A stretch of 64,000 nt of DNA, from NCBI GenBank assembly GCA_003023745.1, contig PXYV01000012.1, positions 1-64,000 of the forward strand, read 5' to 3'. A model generated the notes under the pieces. It ran no database searches and was not told the DNA's origin. It saw nothing but the letters and a program-made list of their open reading frames with translations. The DNA comes from Sulfobacillus acidophilus. Lineage in GTDB: Bacteria; Bacillota; Sulfobacillia; Sulfobacillales; Sulfobacillaceae. Positions 46,839-55,975 of this stretch are shown in pieces. The first letter of the stretch is position 1, and every line of letters starts with the position of its first letter. Made by a program: the position numbers and the translations under genes.

Positions 46839-46869
46839 GCATCACCAAGAGGTTAGAGGAGGCGCCATA

Positions 46870-47097
46870 ATGCAACGGTTTGCGGTCATTCTAGAACCAG
46901 CCGACGAGGGAGGCTTCATTGCCCGTGTCCCGGCGTTACGCGGGTGTGTCACCGAAGGCGACACCCAGGAGGAAGCCTTAGCCATGGCCCAAGATGCGAT
47001 CCGCGGTTATTTGGCCAGTTTGAAGAAACATGGAGAATGGCCCCCTCATCTTGCGAATCCGGTCACCTTTATCGACGTTGACGAAGCGACGATTTAA
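46870..47097 (+). CDS. hicB: HicB family antitoxin (second hic pair)
   Basis: 75 residues: MQRFAVILEPADEGGFIARV, PALRGCVTEGDTQEEALAMA and a helix with GYLASLKKHGE. A short HicB with the partial RNase-H fold and no DNA-binding tail. AGAGGAGG lies 7 bases before the ATG. 31 bases separate it from hicA. Confidence 0.87.
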   Translation: MQRFAVILEPADEGGFIARVPALRGCVTEGDTQEEALAMAQDAIRGYLASLKKHGEWPPHLANPVTFIDVDEATI

Positions 47098-47751
47098 CAG
47101 CCAGCGACATCCCGCGAACCCTTAGGCAACCCGTGAGGTGGCCAATCCGTTCTTGAACGGCTCGACTCCTCCAGACGAGGTCTCGTCGTTCGGGTCGGCA
47201 GCGGTCCACAAAACCAGCCCGTCGTTCTGCCGGGAAATGTAACCGCCCAACAGCGCGACGGCTCGCCTTTCGTTTTTAGCCACTCTACGTATTCGCTTTC
47301 GACGTCCACCCCATCGTCCTCTTCCAGGACTGTGCCATCGTTCTCGCAATGCCGGCTGTCCGCCGGGACCCACTGCTCACATGTCGGTCAGGCGCAATGC
47401 GGCCCCTGAGCACACGCCACCGCCGCGGCGGGTGTCGGCCACACGGATGAACAGATGAGACAGATGTACAGATCTAGCGCCCCTTTCCTACAAGTTTAAC
47501 CCCAAATACACGTGCCACGTTCTTCGCGCCGAATACCGATGTACGCCAACGTGGCGCCACTGTGGTTCAAAATTTGTTGGATAATAGCCAGATCCACCCC
47601 GGATCGGCAGGCATGATTTCCAAACGATATCTTGTCCGTTAAACCCGTACAGTTCGTTCGTCGTGGGATCTCCCCCCTCTACCATGTGTGCGGGTAGTGT
47701 CGTCCATCTAGAAAGTTCTCGTCTGTCCACGGGGCCCGAATGGACATGTTG
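47098..47751. other. Decayed sequence after hicAB
   Basis: No intact gene. A minus-strand frame (47122-47373) reads ERRAVALLGGYISRQNDG, which resembles the C-terminal end of Tn5-like transposases, but only weakly. A minus-strand frame at 47488-47685 (NELYGFNGQDIVWKSC) is of unknown origin. Confidence 0.3.
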
Positions 47752-47880
47752 TCATTCGACGTCCAAAAAGGCCTCTACTGCGATGACGGATAGCTCCGGC
47801 TGGTCACGCGGTACCCAGTGGCCACAACGCTCTAAGATCTGTAGAGCCGCGCACCGCGTCAATTGAGAGGCTTGCTGACA
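47752..47880 (-). pseudogene. C-terminal remnant of an alpha/beta hydrolase
   Basis: Minus strand, ending at TGA 47754-47752: LTRCAALQILERCGHWVPRD, QPELSVIAVEAFLDVE. The GHW is the catalytic His of alpha/beta hydrolases, followed by the usual Q-P-E helix. The frame breaks near 47880, 50 bases before the direct repeat copy, so the front of the gene was lost. Confidence 0.6.
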
Positions 47881-47929
47881 ATCTTTCGGTGAGACGAGAT
47901 GGTTTTGTGCTCTCACAAAGGGAATTGAA

Positions 47930-48687
47930 CTTCAAGGCAGACTCGGTAAAAGCCGAGCCGCATTGCGGGATTCGGAGTTCCCGATCCTCGGGCCTGACCA
48001 ATTTGGCGATCCCGCCGAAAATCAACGCAACAAATACCGGAGATCGATCGCGCTCGTGTTTTCAAGACCCATCGGGGGCTCGGACAAACGTATTCCTTCT
48101 CCAGAAAGTGCCTTCTACCACAGCAACAAGGCTTGTGATGCATCGGGGCATAAAATCTGCTGTCCAAATCCGACCGCCGTGCCATGGCTTAGTAGTAGAA
48201 TTCTGCCGCTTTGTGGGATGATGTGCTGAGGAGAGGCTACGCATCTGATTTTTAGAAAGGCAGGCTGGTGTGTTGAACTATCATTCGTTAGCAGTTATTC
48301 CGGGAGATGGCATTGGGACGGAGGTGGTGTCGGCCGCCCTTCGTGTGTTGGAGCGCGTGGCGAATGTGTCCGACCGGTTTCGTCTGGAAACCCGTGAATT
48401 TGATTGGAGTTGCCAATACTACCTACAACATGGTCGGATGATGCCCGAAGACGGTCTGGAAACCCTGAAATCTTTTGACGCCATCTTTTTGGGGGCGGTG
48501 GGCTTTCCGACGGTTCCCGATCATGTCTCGCTCTGGGGGCTCTTGCTGCCGATTCGGCGCGGATTTGACCAGTATGTCAATTTGCGACCGGTCAAAATTC
48601 TCAAGGGTGTGCAAAGTCCGCTGCGCCGCTATGAGGCAGGGATGGTCGACTTTGTTGTGATTCGGGAGAATACCGAGGGAGAGTACT
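47930..48687 (+). repeat. Direct repeat, downstream copy
   Basis: Partner of 43782-44622. The long close match starts at 47988 (GGGCCTGACC) and continues through the leader into the dehydrogenase gene up to GAGAATACCGAGGGAGA. The upstream part from 47930 (GAATTGAACTTCAAGGCAGA) is a weaker match. Confidence 0.8.
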
Positions 48688-49334
48688 CTAACATCGGCGG
48701 CCGGCTGCGACCGGGGACAGCGGACGAAATTGTGATTCAAAATAGTGTCTTTACGCGCATGGGCTGTGAGCGGGTGATGCGCTACGCCTACGAAATGGCC
48801 CGCAAGTCACGCCAGCATCTGACGGCGGCGACGAAGTCCAATGGCATTAATTACACCATGCCTTTTTGGGACGAGGTGTTCCGCGACGTGGGACGCCACT
48901 ATCCGGATGTCGCTCAAACCTTGACACACGTTGACGCCTTGGCTTCTTACTTTATCACTTGTCCCGAGCGCTTTGACGTCGTGGTGGCGTCGAACTTGTT
49001 TGGCGACATTCTGACGGATATTGGCGGTGCGATTCAAGGGGGATTAGGATTGGCGGCTGCCGCCAACATCAACCCGGAACGGCGTTACCCGTCGATGTTT
49101 GAACCGGTGCACGGTTCGGCTCCGGATATTGCCGGAAAAGGCATTGCCAACCCGACGGCGCAAATGTGGACCGCCAAATTGATGCTGGACCATCTGGGCT
49201 ATCCCGAAGAGGGACAGTGGATTTTGGATGCTATCGAAGCAACCTTGGCCGAACACATTAAGACGCCCGATTTGGGCGGCCAAGCGACGACAGCACAATT
49301 CACCGATGCGGTGATGACACACTTGCCATCGTGA
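48270..49334 (+). CDS. D-malate/tartrate dehydrogenase (decarboxylating)
   Basis: 354 residues of the isocitrate/isopropylmalate dehydrogenase family: HSLAVIPGDGIGTEVV, LGAVGFPTVPDHVSLWGLLL, RRGFDQYVNLRPVKIL, VIRENTEGEYSNIG, and NLFGDILTDIGGAIQGGLGL with EPVHGSAPDIAGKGIANPTA. The DHVSLWGLLLPIRRGFDQY block is typical of TtuC/DmlA-type enzymes and not of LeuB, which is present separately at 55976. Such enzymes oxidise D-malate or tartrate with NAD. Start GTG 48270 or TTG 48273. The upstream 280 bases are repeated at 43919. Confidence 0.85.
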   Translation: MLNYHSLAVIPGDGIGTEVVSAALRVLERVANVSDRFRLETREFDWSCQYYLQHGRMMPEDGLETLKSFDAIFLGAVGFPTVPDHVSLWGLLLPIRRGFDQYVNLRPVKILKGVQSPLRRYEAGMVDFVVIRENTEGEYSNIGGRLRPGTADEIVIQNSVFTRMGCERVMRYAYEMARKSRQHLTAATKSNGINYTMPFWDEVFRDVGRHYPDVAQTLTHVDALASYFITCPERFDVVVASNLFGDILTDIGGAIQGGLGLAAAANINPERRYPSMFEPVHGSAPDIAGKGIANPTAQMWTAKLMLDHLGYPEEGQWILDAIEATLAEHIKTPDLGGQATTAQFTDAVMTHLPS

Positions 49335-49359
49335 GGGCCAGAAAAATTTCCAGATCCCC

Positions 49360-49394
49360 TTGCATTGTGGAATAACTAATATATAATTTATTCC
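49360..49394 (+). promoter_or_regulatory. Promoter with palindromic operator of the MerR-like gene
   Basis: -35 TTGCAT (49360-49365), 16-base spacer, perfect -10 TATAAT (49382-49387). A 26-base imperfect palindrome, arms GGAATAA and TTATTCC, spans 49369-49394 and is centred on the -10. The position suggests autoregulation by the gene product; the binder is inferred. Confidence 0.65.
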
Positions 49395-49409
49395 AGAGAG
49401 GTGAGCGAG

Positions 49410-50039
49410 ATGGTTCCCAAATATTGGCCCATCCAACGAGTCAGCCGCGAGCTTCAGGTGCCGGCGCCGACATTGCGGCGCTGGATCGAGAACGGGAGCG
49501 TCCACGCCTATCGGTTGGCGGATGGAGGTCATCGCCGGGTGCCGTATGAGGAAGTCGCGCGTTTGGCTAAAGAACTTGGGCAGGGCCAACTTGCGGCAGC
49601 CAGTGAGATTCGGCCGGACCACACCTATCGGTTGGAAGAGGCGGCCGAATATTTGGGAGTGAGTTCTCGCTTTCTCTGGAATCAGCGACTGTCGTTGTCT
49701 CAAGGCGGTCAGGTGACAGGGTCCGACGTGTTGGCGTGGGAAGCGCTGTTATACTCCGATGAGACGGAGGACATAGGCGAAACAGACAGTTTTGGATTAG
49801 AAGGAGATGGCGAAATGTCAGGTTATGGGATGCACCGCCATGGTCCCGGCCCTCGCGGTGGAGGATTCGGGTGGGGTCCGCGGCATATGGACTGGGATGA
49901 AGAGGATCATCGTGCCCATTCGGCATTATGGCTGCGATCGATGAAGCGGCATCTGGAAGCGCGCAAGGCGGATATCGAGGATCGGCTGAATTGGGTGGAA
50001 GAACAATTGCGCAAGAGCGAGGATAAGTCTCACGAATAG
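49410..50039 (+). CDS. Double MerR/excisionase-like DNA-binding protein
   Basis: 209 residues. Two winged helix-turn-helix units of the MerR/excisionase type: WPIQRVSRELQVPAPTLRRW with GGHRRVPYEEVARLAKELG, and YRLEEAAEYLGVSSRFLWNQ. A Gly/His-rich stretch follows (SGYGMHRHGPGPRGGGFGWG), which might bind metal, and a coiled-coil helix ends the protein (KRHLEARKADIEDRLNWVEE). ATG 49410 has AGAGAGG 8 bases upstream; GTG 49401 is also possible. The target is not known; the palindrome over its own promoter is a candidate. Confidence 0.75.
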   Translation: MVPKYWPIQRVSRELQVPAPTLRRWIENGSVHAYRLADGGHRRVPYEEVARLAKELGQGQLAAASEIRPDHTYRLEEAAEYLGVSSRFLWNQRLSLSQGGQVTGSDVLAWEALLYSDETEDIGETDSFGLEGDGEMSGYGMHRHGPGPRGGGFGWGPRHMDWDEEDHRAHSALWLRSMKRHLEARKADIEDRLNWVEEQLRKSEDKSHE

Positions 50040-50056
50040 TTTCTTAAGGCGCGGTC

Positions 50057-50093
50057 GAACAAAAGCCCCCCGTTGAGTGAGGGGCTTTTGTTC
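50057..50093. terminator. Bidirectional rho-independent terminator
   Basis: GAACAAAAGCCCC and GGGGCTTTTGTTC form a 13-bp stem with an 11-base loop, between the MerR-like gene and leuD, which converge here. The A-run and T-run on either side allow termination in both directions. Confidence 0.88.
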
Positions 50094-50105
50094 GCATGTC
50101 TTGAT

Positions 50106-50720
50106 CTAGAGACCCGATGGAACGGTGGGTAGGGCATGAGTCTTTTCGTACGAGGCAATGGCCGCGTCGTGCAAGAGTGTCTCGCCGATGGAATCCAGTC
50201 CCTTCAGCAATTTTTGCTTGCGCTCGGCATCGATAGGGAAATGGGTTTGAAAGCTGCCGTCATCGGTGACGATGGTTTGATTGCTCAAATCAATCGTAAG
50301 ATGAAGCTCGCGCTGACGGTCAGCCAGATCAAAGAGGGCATCGACCGTCTCTTCGTCCACAGTGATTGGCAACAATCCATTTTCAAAACAGTTGTTGTAG
50401 AAAATATCCGCGAAGGACACGGCGATAATCGCCCGAAATCCGAAGTCCGCCAAAGCCCAGGGGGCGTGTTCGCGCGAGGAGCCGCACCCAAAGTTGACTT
50501 TAGACAAAAGGATGCTGGCGTGATTATACGGCGCTTGATTGAGGACGAAATCTGCGCGCGGCTGACCTTGGTCGTCGTAGCGCCAGTCATAGAACAGAAA
50601 CTGACCGAAGCCGGTGCGCTCAATGCGCTTTAAAAATTGCTTGGGGATGATTTGGTCGGTGTCGACGTTATTGCGCTTTAACGGCGCCACCTGGCCTCGA
50701 TGAACGCTAAACGGCGTCAT
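50106..50720 (-). CDS. leuD: 3-isopropylmalate dehydratase small subunit
   Basis: 204 residues: [57 protein letters not shown]. Forms a heterodimer with LeuC and isomerises 2- to 3-isopropylmalate. ATG 50720 overlaps the leuC stop as ATGA. It converges on the terminator at 50057. Confidence 0.96.
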   Translation of the reverse strand: MTPFSVHRGQVAPLKRNNVDTDQIIPKQFLKRIERTGFGQFLFYDWRYDDQGQPRADFVLNQAPYNHASILLSKVNFGCGSSREHAPWALADFGFRAIIAVSFADIFYNNCFENGLLPITVDEETVDALFDLADRQRELHLTIDLSNQTIVTDDGSFQTHFPIDAERKQKLLKGLDSIGETLLHDAAIASYEKTHALPTVPSGL

Positions 50721-52138
50721 ACCTGCACCTCCGTTGATAGATGGCGCACGTCCGTCAAATGACCGGTAATCGCCGCTGCCGCAGCCATTTCCGGACTCAC
50801 CAGATGGGTGCGACCGCCGCGGCCTTGCCTGCCTTCAAAGTTGCGGTTGGAGGTGGATGCGGACCGTTCTCCCGGTGCCAAAATATCTTCGTTCATGCCT
50901 AGACACAGGCTGCATCCCGGTTCCCGCCACTCAAAGCCGGCTGCCACAAATATCTTGTCCAGCCCTCGGGCTTCGGCGGCCCGCTTGACTCGGCCCGACC
51001 CGGGCACGGCCATGGCCCGCACGCCCGGGGCGACCCGACGTCCCTCAATCACACGGGCTGCGCGTTCTAAATCATCGAGGCGGCCATTGGTGCACGACCC
51101 AATGAAGACCCGCTGCACGGCGATTTGGTCGAGTGGCGTGCCAGGCTTGAGATCCATATAAGCCAGTGCCTGCCGCATCATGTCTGCCCGCACAGGGTCT
51201 TTTTCATCCTGAGGGTCCGGCACGCGTTGCGATATGGGGGCGCTCATTTCAGGATTTGTGCCCCAAGTGACCATCGGGGCCAAGTCGTGAATGTCGACTT
51301 CGATGACCTGGTCAAACGACGCACCGGCGTCGGTGGCCAAGGCCAACCAGCGCCGACTGGCCTCTTCGAACGCCGGACCTTGCGGTCCGTAGGGGCGAGA
51401 GCGCAAGTACTCGATCGTGGTTTGATCGGGGGAGACCATGCCCGCGCGGGCGCCGGCTTCGATAGACATATTGCACAAGGTCATCCGTTCTTCCATCGAC
51501 AACGCCGCCACGGCGGGTCCGGTGTACTCGATGACGTGCCCGGTGGCGCCGGCGATGCCAATTTGCCGGATTAACGCCAAAATCATATCTTTCGCGGTTG
51601 TGCCGTGGGGGCGGGCACCGACAAAGCGCACTTCCATAGTACGGGGACGGCTTTGCCACAGCGTTTGCGTGGCCAATACGTGTTCCACTTCGCTCGTCCC
51701 AATGCCAAAGGCCAACGCACCAAACGCTCCGTGAGTGGACGTGTGGCTGTCGCCGCAGACGATGGTCATGCCCGGAAGGGTCAGACCCAATTCCGGCCCA
51801 ATAATGTGCACAATACCTTGGTCGGGATGGTGCAAATCCAGCAATGGGACATCAAATTCACGGCAATTGACGGCCAATTGCTCGATCTGCCGTTTGGCGA
51901 TTTCATCGCGAATGGGCAATGATCGATCGTCCGTGGGCACATTGTGGTCCATCACGGCCACGGTTAAATCGGGGCGCCTGACCCGCCGTCCGGTCTGACG
52001 CAGACCTTCGAACGCTTGCGGTGACGTCACCTCATGCACATAATGACGGTCAATATACAGCAACGCCGATTTGTCGGGGCTTTCCTGATATACAACGTGT
52101 TTATTCCAAATTTTCTCAAAAAGTGTTTCGGCTTTCAA
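50717..52138 (-). CDS. leuC: 3-isopropylmalate dehydratase large subunit
   Basis: 473 residues from TTG 52138, where GGAAGGA lies about 9 bases upstream; the frame extends further, but without family-like sequence. Aconitase family: [34 protein letters not shown] and [12 protein letters not shown] supply the three Cys ligands of the 4Fe-4S cluster. First gene of leuCD. It is divergent from ilvD, with which it shares a 158-base control region. Confidence 0.96.
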   Translation of the reverse strand: MKAETLFEKIWNKHVVYQESPDKSALLYIDRHYVHEVTSPQAFEGLRQTGRRVRRPDLTVAVMDHNVPTDDRSLPIRDEIAKRQIEQLAVNCREFDVPLLDLHHPDQGIVHIIGPELGLTLPGMTIVCGDSHTSTHGAFGALAFGIGTSEVEHVLATQTLWQSRPRTMEVRFVGARPHGTTAKDMILALIRQIGIAGATGHVIEYTGPAVAALSMEERMTLCNMSIEAGARAGMVSPDQTTIEYLRSRPYGPQGPAFEEASRRWLALATDAGASFDQVIEVDIHDLAPMVTWGTNPEMSAPISQRVPDPQDEKDPVRADMMRQALAYMDLKPGTPLDQIAVQRVFIGSCTNGRLDDLERAARVIEGRRVAPGVRAMAVPGSGRVKRAAEARGLDKIFVAAGFEWREPGCSLCLGMNEDILAPGERSASTSNRNFEGRQGRGGRTHLVSPEMAAAAAITGHLTDVRHLSTEVQV

Positions 52139-52296
52139 AATCGCTCGTCCTTCCTTACGCGCCGATTTTGTCCACCATTGTAAGCCTCTGCCGGGCTTTG
52201 TGGCTAGACCCAACGGGAAAAATATTTTCCGTCCTCTCCCGGTTTGCTTGCCAAGTTAGTATAATGAGCGGCAACATGCAAGAGGAGGTGTTGATA

Positions 52297-54006
52297 ATGA
52301 GCGATGCGTCAAATGATCCACGCCGGGCTCGCAGTCGTGTGACCGTGGACGGCCCGGAACGGGCGCCACACCGCAGTATGTACCGCGCCACGGGCTTGAC
52401 CGACAAAGATTTTGGCCAGCCGTTCGTGGGTGTCGCCAATTTGGCTACGGAGGTAACCCCCTGCAACTTTCACCTCGATCAGGTGGCGCGCGAAGTCAAG
52501 GCGGGCATCCGCGAAGCGGGCGGGACTCCTATTGAGTTTCCTGCGATTACGGTCAGTGATGCCATTGCCATGGGCCATCAAGGGATGAAGGGTTCCCTGA
52601 TTAGCCGGGAAATTATTGCGGATTCGATTGAAGTGGTGACGTTTGCCGAGGGGTTTGACGCCTTGGCCGCAGTGGGCGGTTGCGACAAGAACTTGCCCGG
52701 TATTCTGATGGCGGCGGTGCGCCTTAACATCCCCACGGTGGTGCTGTATGGCGGCACCATGATGCCGGGGCATTTTCAAGGGCGCGACGTCAGCGTCGAA
52801 GACGTGTTTGAAGCGGTCGGCGCACACGCGGCCGGCCGGATGAGCAGCGAGGACTTAGACGCCCTGGAACGCGTGGCCTGTCCCGGCCCCGGCACGTGCG
52901 GCGGGCTATTTACCGCCAACACCATGGGCATTTTGGTGGAAACCTTGGGGATGGCCAAGCTCGGGACCTCCGCCATTCCGGCCGTTCATCCGGACCGGGC
53001 GCAAGCCTCGCGCAGCATTGGCGCACAAGTGCTGGACACGCTGGCGCGCGGAATTCGGCCGCGGGATGTGCTCACGATTAAAGCGTTCGAAAATGGCATT
53101 CGCGTGGCGGCGGCTTTGGGTGGATCCACCAACAGTGTCTTGCATCTCATGGCGATTGCGGGTGAGGCCGGGGTGCCTTTGACGTTGGAAGACTTTGACC
53201 GCGTTAGCCGCGAGACCCCGCATATTGGAAACTTAAAACCAGGCGGCGAGTATCTCATGGCGGATTTGCACCGCGTCGGGGGTGTGCCGTTAATTTTGCG
53301 ACGACTGCTGGATGCCGGATTGTTGCACGAAGATGCCTTAACCATCACCGGCCGGTCGTTGGGCGAGGAGATTCGCGCCTACCCGCTCAAAGACGAAGAG
53401 GAAGCAACGCGAGTGGTCTTCCCGGTGGAAAAACCGCTGCATCGCGATGGCGCGCTGGCGATTTTAAAGGGAAACCTGGCCTCGGAGGGGGCCGTGCTAA
53501 AAATTACCGATCCTTCGGGAACGGTCAAGTTCACGGGTACGGCACGCGTCTTTGACGGCGAAGAAGCGGCGTTTGAAGCGATTTCGCAGGGGACTATACA
53601 ATCCGGAGATGTGGTGGTCATTCGCTATGAAGGACCCCAAGGCGGACCCGGGATGCGCGAGATGCTCAGCGTGACGGCGGCTATCATTGGCCAAGGGCAT
53701 GTGTCCGATGTGGCCATGGTGACCGATGGCCGGTTTTCGGGCGCCACGCGCGGACCCATGGTCGGGCATGTCGCGCCGGAGGCTTGGGTGGGTGGCACCA
53801 TTGCCTTAATTCAAGATGGAGATCGGATTACCATTGACTCCGCTGTGCGCAGTATTGTGGTAGACTTGTCTGAGGAGGAGTTAAATCGGCGCAAAAAAGC
53901 CTGGAGGCGACCTGAACCGCGGTATACGCAAGGCGCTTTGGCGAAGTATCAGCGATTATTTGCGTCTGCCAGTCTTGGAGCCCGAACGACAATTTGGGAC
54001 AAGTAA
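52297..54006 (+). CDS. ilvD: Dihydroxy-acid dehydratase
   Basis: 569 residues from ATG 52297, 8 bases after GAGGAGG. Makes the 2-keto acids of valine and isoleucine. Fe-S ligands in VGGCDKNLPGILMA and ACPGPGTCGGLFTANTMG; substrate loop VTDGRFSGATRGPMVGHVAP. The frame open to 52021 overlaps leuC and is not used. A -10 TATAAT at 52260-52265 lies upstream but has no clear -35. It ends just before the T-box leader. Confidence 0.96.
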   Translation: MSDASNDPRRARSRVTVDGPERAPHRSMYRATGLTDKDFGQPFVGVANLATEVTPCNFHLDQVAREVKAGIREAGGTPIEFPAITVSDAIAMGHQGMKGSLISREIIADSIEVVTFAEGFDALAAVGGCDKNLPGILMAAVRLNIPTVVLYGGTMMPGHFQGRDVSVEDVFEAVGAHAAGRMSSEDLDALERVACPGPGTCGGLFTANTMGILVETLGMAKLGTSAIPAVHPDRAQASRSIGAQVLDTLARGIRPRDVLTIKAFENGIRVAAALGGSTNSVLHLMAIAGEAGVPLTLEDFDRVSRETPHIGNLKPGGEYLMADLHRVGGVPLILRRLLDAGLLHEDALTITGRSLGEEIRAYPLKDEEEATRVVFPVEKPLHRDGALAILKGNLASEGAVLKITDPSGTVKFTGTARVFDGEEAAFEAISQGTIQSGDVVVIRYEGPQGGPGMREMLSVTAAIIGQGHVSDVAMVTDGRFSGATRGPMVGHVAPEAWVGGTIALIQDGDRITIDSAVRSIVVDLSEEELNRRKKAWRRPEPRYTQGALAKYQRLFASASLGARTTIWDK

Positions 54007-54039
54007 AAAATTTTTTCGTCAACCAGCAGGATTTTGCGC

Positions 54040-54067
54040 TTGTTCCGCGAATAACTATCTCTAAATA
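54040..54067 (+). promoter_or_regulatory. Possible promoter of the T-box operon
   Basis: -35 TTGTTC (54040-54045), 16-base spacer, -10 TAAATA (54062-54067), between the ilvD stop and the start of the structured leader. Moderate match. Confidence 0.4.
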
Positions 54068-54071
54068 GCGC

Positions 54072-54434
54072 TCGAAGTGTACCTAGGGATCCGCTCCAGG
54101 AGGAGAAGGACCAAGCGGTATAGGCCTGAAAGGGTTACACCGTGGGGATAAAAGAGCCGTGGCAGGTTCGTAAGTCTACTTGCGACGGGTCTCATGCTAG
54201 AGCTGGCAATGATGGGGAGCATTGTGTCAGGCGATTGCAGCGACTTAGGGGGTTGGTGAAAGCCTAAGACGTCGGCCACAGTATCTCGCCCCGGAGCTCC
54301 TTTTTCGATGCATTGGCGGAGAAAAAGGCGGGTCGTGCCGTTATCCATTTTGAGCCTCGCTGTTGGCAGCGGGGGAAAAAGGGTGGTACCACGTGCAAAC
54401 GTCCCTTTCCTACGGGAAAGGGTCTTTTATTTTT
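54072..54434 (+). promoter_or_regulatory. T-box riboswitch of the ilv-leu operon
   Basis: The T-box sequence AAAGGGTGGTACCACGTG (54378-54395) is unmistakable. Its AAAGGG arm can pair with CCCTTT at 54403-54408 to form the antiterminator. The competing terminator is CCCTTTCC-TAC-GGGAAAGGG (54403-54422) with a T-run to 54434. The 5' part contains stem elements (GTGTACC with GGTTACAC; CCGCT with AGCGG). T-boxes bind uncharged tRNA. The specifier codon should be Leu, Ile or Val given the operon, but I could not place it with confidence. The leader is long (about 360 bases). Confidence 0.9.
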
Positions 54435-54461
54435 ATCACAAATCGAAGGAGGCGAAGGGGA

Positions 54462-54785
54462 ATGGGATACCGCATTGTCATCTACATGAAGGCCGCGTCA
54501 GGTGCTGAGGCGCGCCTTTGGGCACTGGTTAGCCAGCGCCATGTCGATGTGACGACCGCTTGGTTCAAAAAGAACCGCCTTGAGCAACGCATCGAGGCCA
54601 CCTTGGAGGTGGAACTGGATTTGGTCGGCGTTCGTCGTTTGATGCGCCAATTGGGACGGCACCAGGATATACAGCATATTGCCCTAGACCCAAGCCATGC
54701 CGTCGGTTTGTCTTTGGGTCAAGGCCCGATTCGCGTGCGCCCACGAAGGCTGCGCATTCCAGTGAAGAAAGGGGCATGTCTATGA
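54462..54785 (+). CDS. ilvN: ACT-domain protein, probable acetolactate synthase small subunit
   Basis: 107 residues with AAGGAGG upstream. One ACT-like ferredoxin fold: [60 protein letters not shown]. It is shorter than normal IlvN (about 160) and nearer to IlvM in size. It precedes ilvC and overlaps it by 4 bp, while the large subunit ilvB is two genes further on. The usual N-terminal valine-binding motifs are weak, so a role as regulatory subunit is probable rather than sure. Confidence 0.7.
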   Translation: MGYRIVIYMKAASGAEARLWALVSQRHVDVTTAWFKKNRLEQRIEATLEVELDLVGVRRLMRQLGRHQDIQHIALDPSHAVGLSLGQGPIRVRPRRLRIPVKKGACL

Positions 54786-55807
54786 ACGCCAAAATTTACT
54801 ATGACCAGGACGCTAACCTGGCGATGATTCAATCCCGAACGGTAGCAGTGATTGGCTATGGAAGCCAAGGACACGCCCATGCTTTAAACTTGCGCGACAG
54901 CGGTGTGCCAGTGGTTGTGGGAATTCGCGCGGGAGCTTCGCGCGAGCGTGCCCGCCGCGACGGACTGGAGGTTATGGATGTTGATCAGGCGGCCGCCAAA
55001 GCCGATGTCATTATGATTTTGGCACCGGATCACGTGCAACCCGATTTGTATCGTGAGTCGATTGAACCGCATCTCAGCGCCGGTAAGGCGCTCGCCTTTG
55101 CGCACGGATTTGCCATTCATTTTGGGGAGATTGTTCCGCCTAAGGACGTGGATGTGTTTATGATCGCGCCTAAGGCGCCTGGACACCTGGTGCGCCGCCT
55201 ATATCGCGAGGGTCAGGGAACGCCGTGTCTTTTGGCCGTATTTCAAGATGCCACCGGCCATTGCCGGGAGTTGGCCATGGCCTATGCCGCTGGCATCGGC
55301 GGAACGCGTGCCGGCGTCATCGAGACCACGTTCAAAGAAGAGACGGAAACCGACTTGTTCGGGGAACAGACGGTCTTATGCGGCGGGATTGCATCGCTAA
55401 TTACATCCGGGTTTGAAACATTGGTGAACGCTGGATATCAGCCGGAAATTGCCTATTTTGAGACACTGCACGAGATGAAACTGATCGTTGATTTGATTTA
55501 CGAGGGTGGCATCGGCGCCATGTGGTACTCCGTGTCCGATACGGCGGAGTACGGCGGGTTGACGGTCGGTCCGTCTATTGTGACCGATGCGACCCGGGCC
55601 CGCATGCGTGAAGTATTGGCGCTGATTCAAGACGGAACTTTTGCGCGCGAATGGATGGCCGAGAACCGGCAAGGACGGCATCGCTTTACCGAACTTCGAG
55701 AAAAGGCTAAGAGTCATCCGATTGAGGCGGTTGGCCGCGATTTGCGGGCCATGATGTCTTGGCTGAGACCATCGGTTGAAGAAGAGGTGGCGGAGGAATC
55801 GCGCTGA
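54782..55807 (+). CDS. ilvC: Ketol-acid reductoisomerase
   Basis: 341 residues, class [21 protein letters not shown] is the nucleotide site; [47 protein letters not shown] and [12 protein letters not shown] give the Mg and substrate residues. ATG 54782 overlaps the upstream stop as ATGA; ATG 54776 is the alternative. Second gene after the T-box. Confidence 0.97.
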   Translation: MNAKIYYDQDANLAMIQSRTVAVIGYGSQGHAHALNLRDSGVPVVVGIRAGASRERARRDGLEVMDVDQAAAKADVIMILAPDHVQPDLYRESIEPHLSAGKALAFAHGFAIHFGEIVPPKDVDVFMIAPKAPGHLVRRLYREGQGTPCLLAVFQDATGHCRELAMAYAAGIGGTRAGVIETTFKEETETDLFGEQTVLCGGIASLITSGFETLVNAGYQPEIAYFETLHEMKLIVDLIYEGGIGAMWYSVSDTAEYGGLTVGPSIVTDATRARMREVLALIQDGTFAREWMAENRQGRHRFTELREKAKSHPIEAVGRDLRAMMSWLRPSVEEEVAEESR

Positions 55808-55975
55808 GCGATTCGAAGACAGGGGGGACGGTTGGCGTTCGTTTCGCGACGCCTCCTGAATCACGACCGCAGGTGTGGCGATCCATACGGGGATATCGTG
55901 AATCGACGTCCTCTTAGGCGCATGGAGACGTAAAAATTTAGGTGTAGGTATCTTGGGAAGCGGCGGGTGAATGAC

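Noticed and set aside
48062-48244. Minus-strand frame reading GGRIWTADFMPR within the dehydrogenase leader
   Set aside because: Such text is common in spurious frames; it lies in a non-coding repeat and has no ribosome site.
52021-52296. N-terminal extension of ilvD
   Set aside because: It overlaps leuC on the other strand and the divergent promoter region; ATG 52297 with GAGGAGG gives the normal length.
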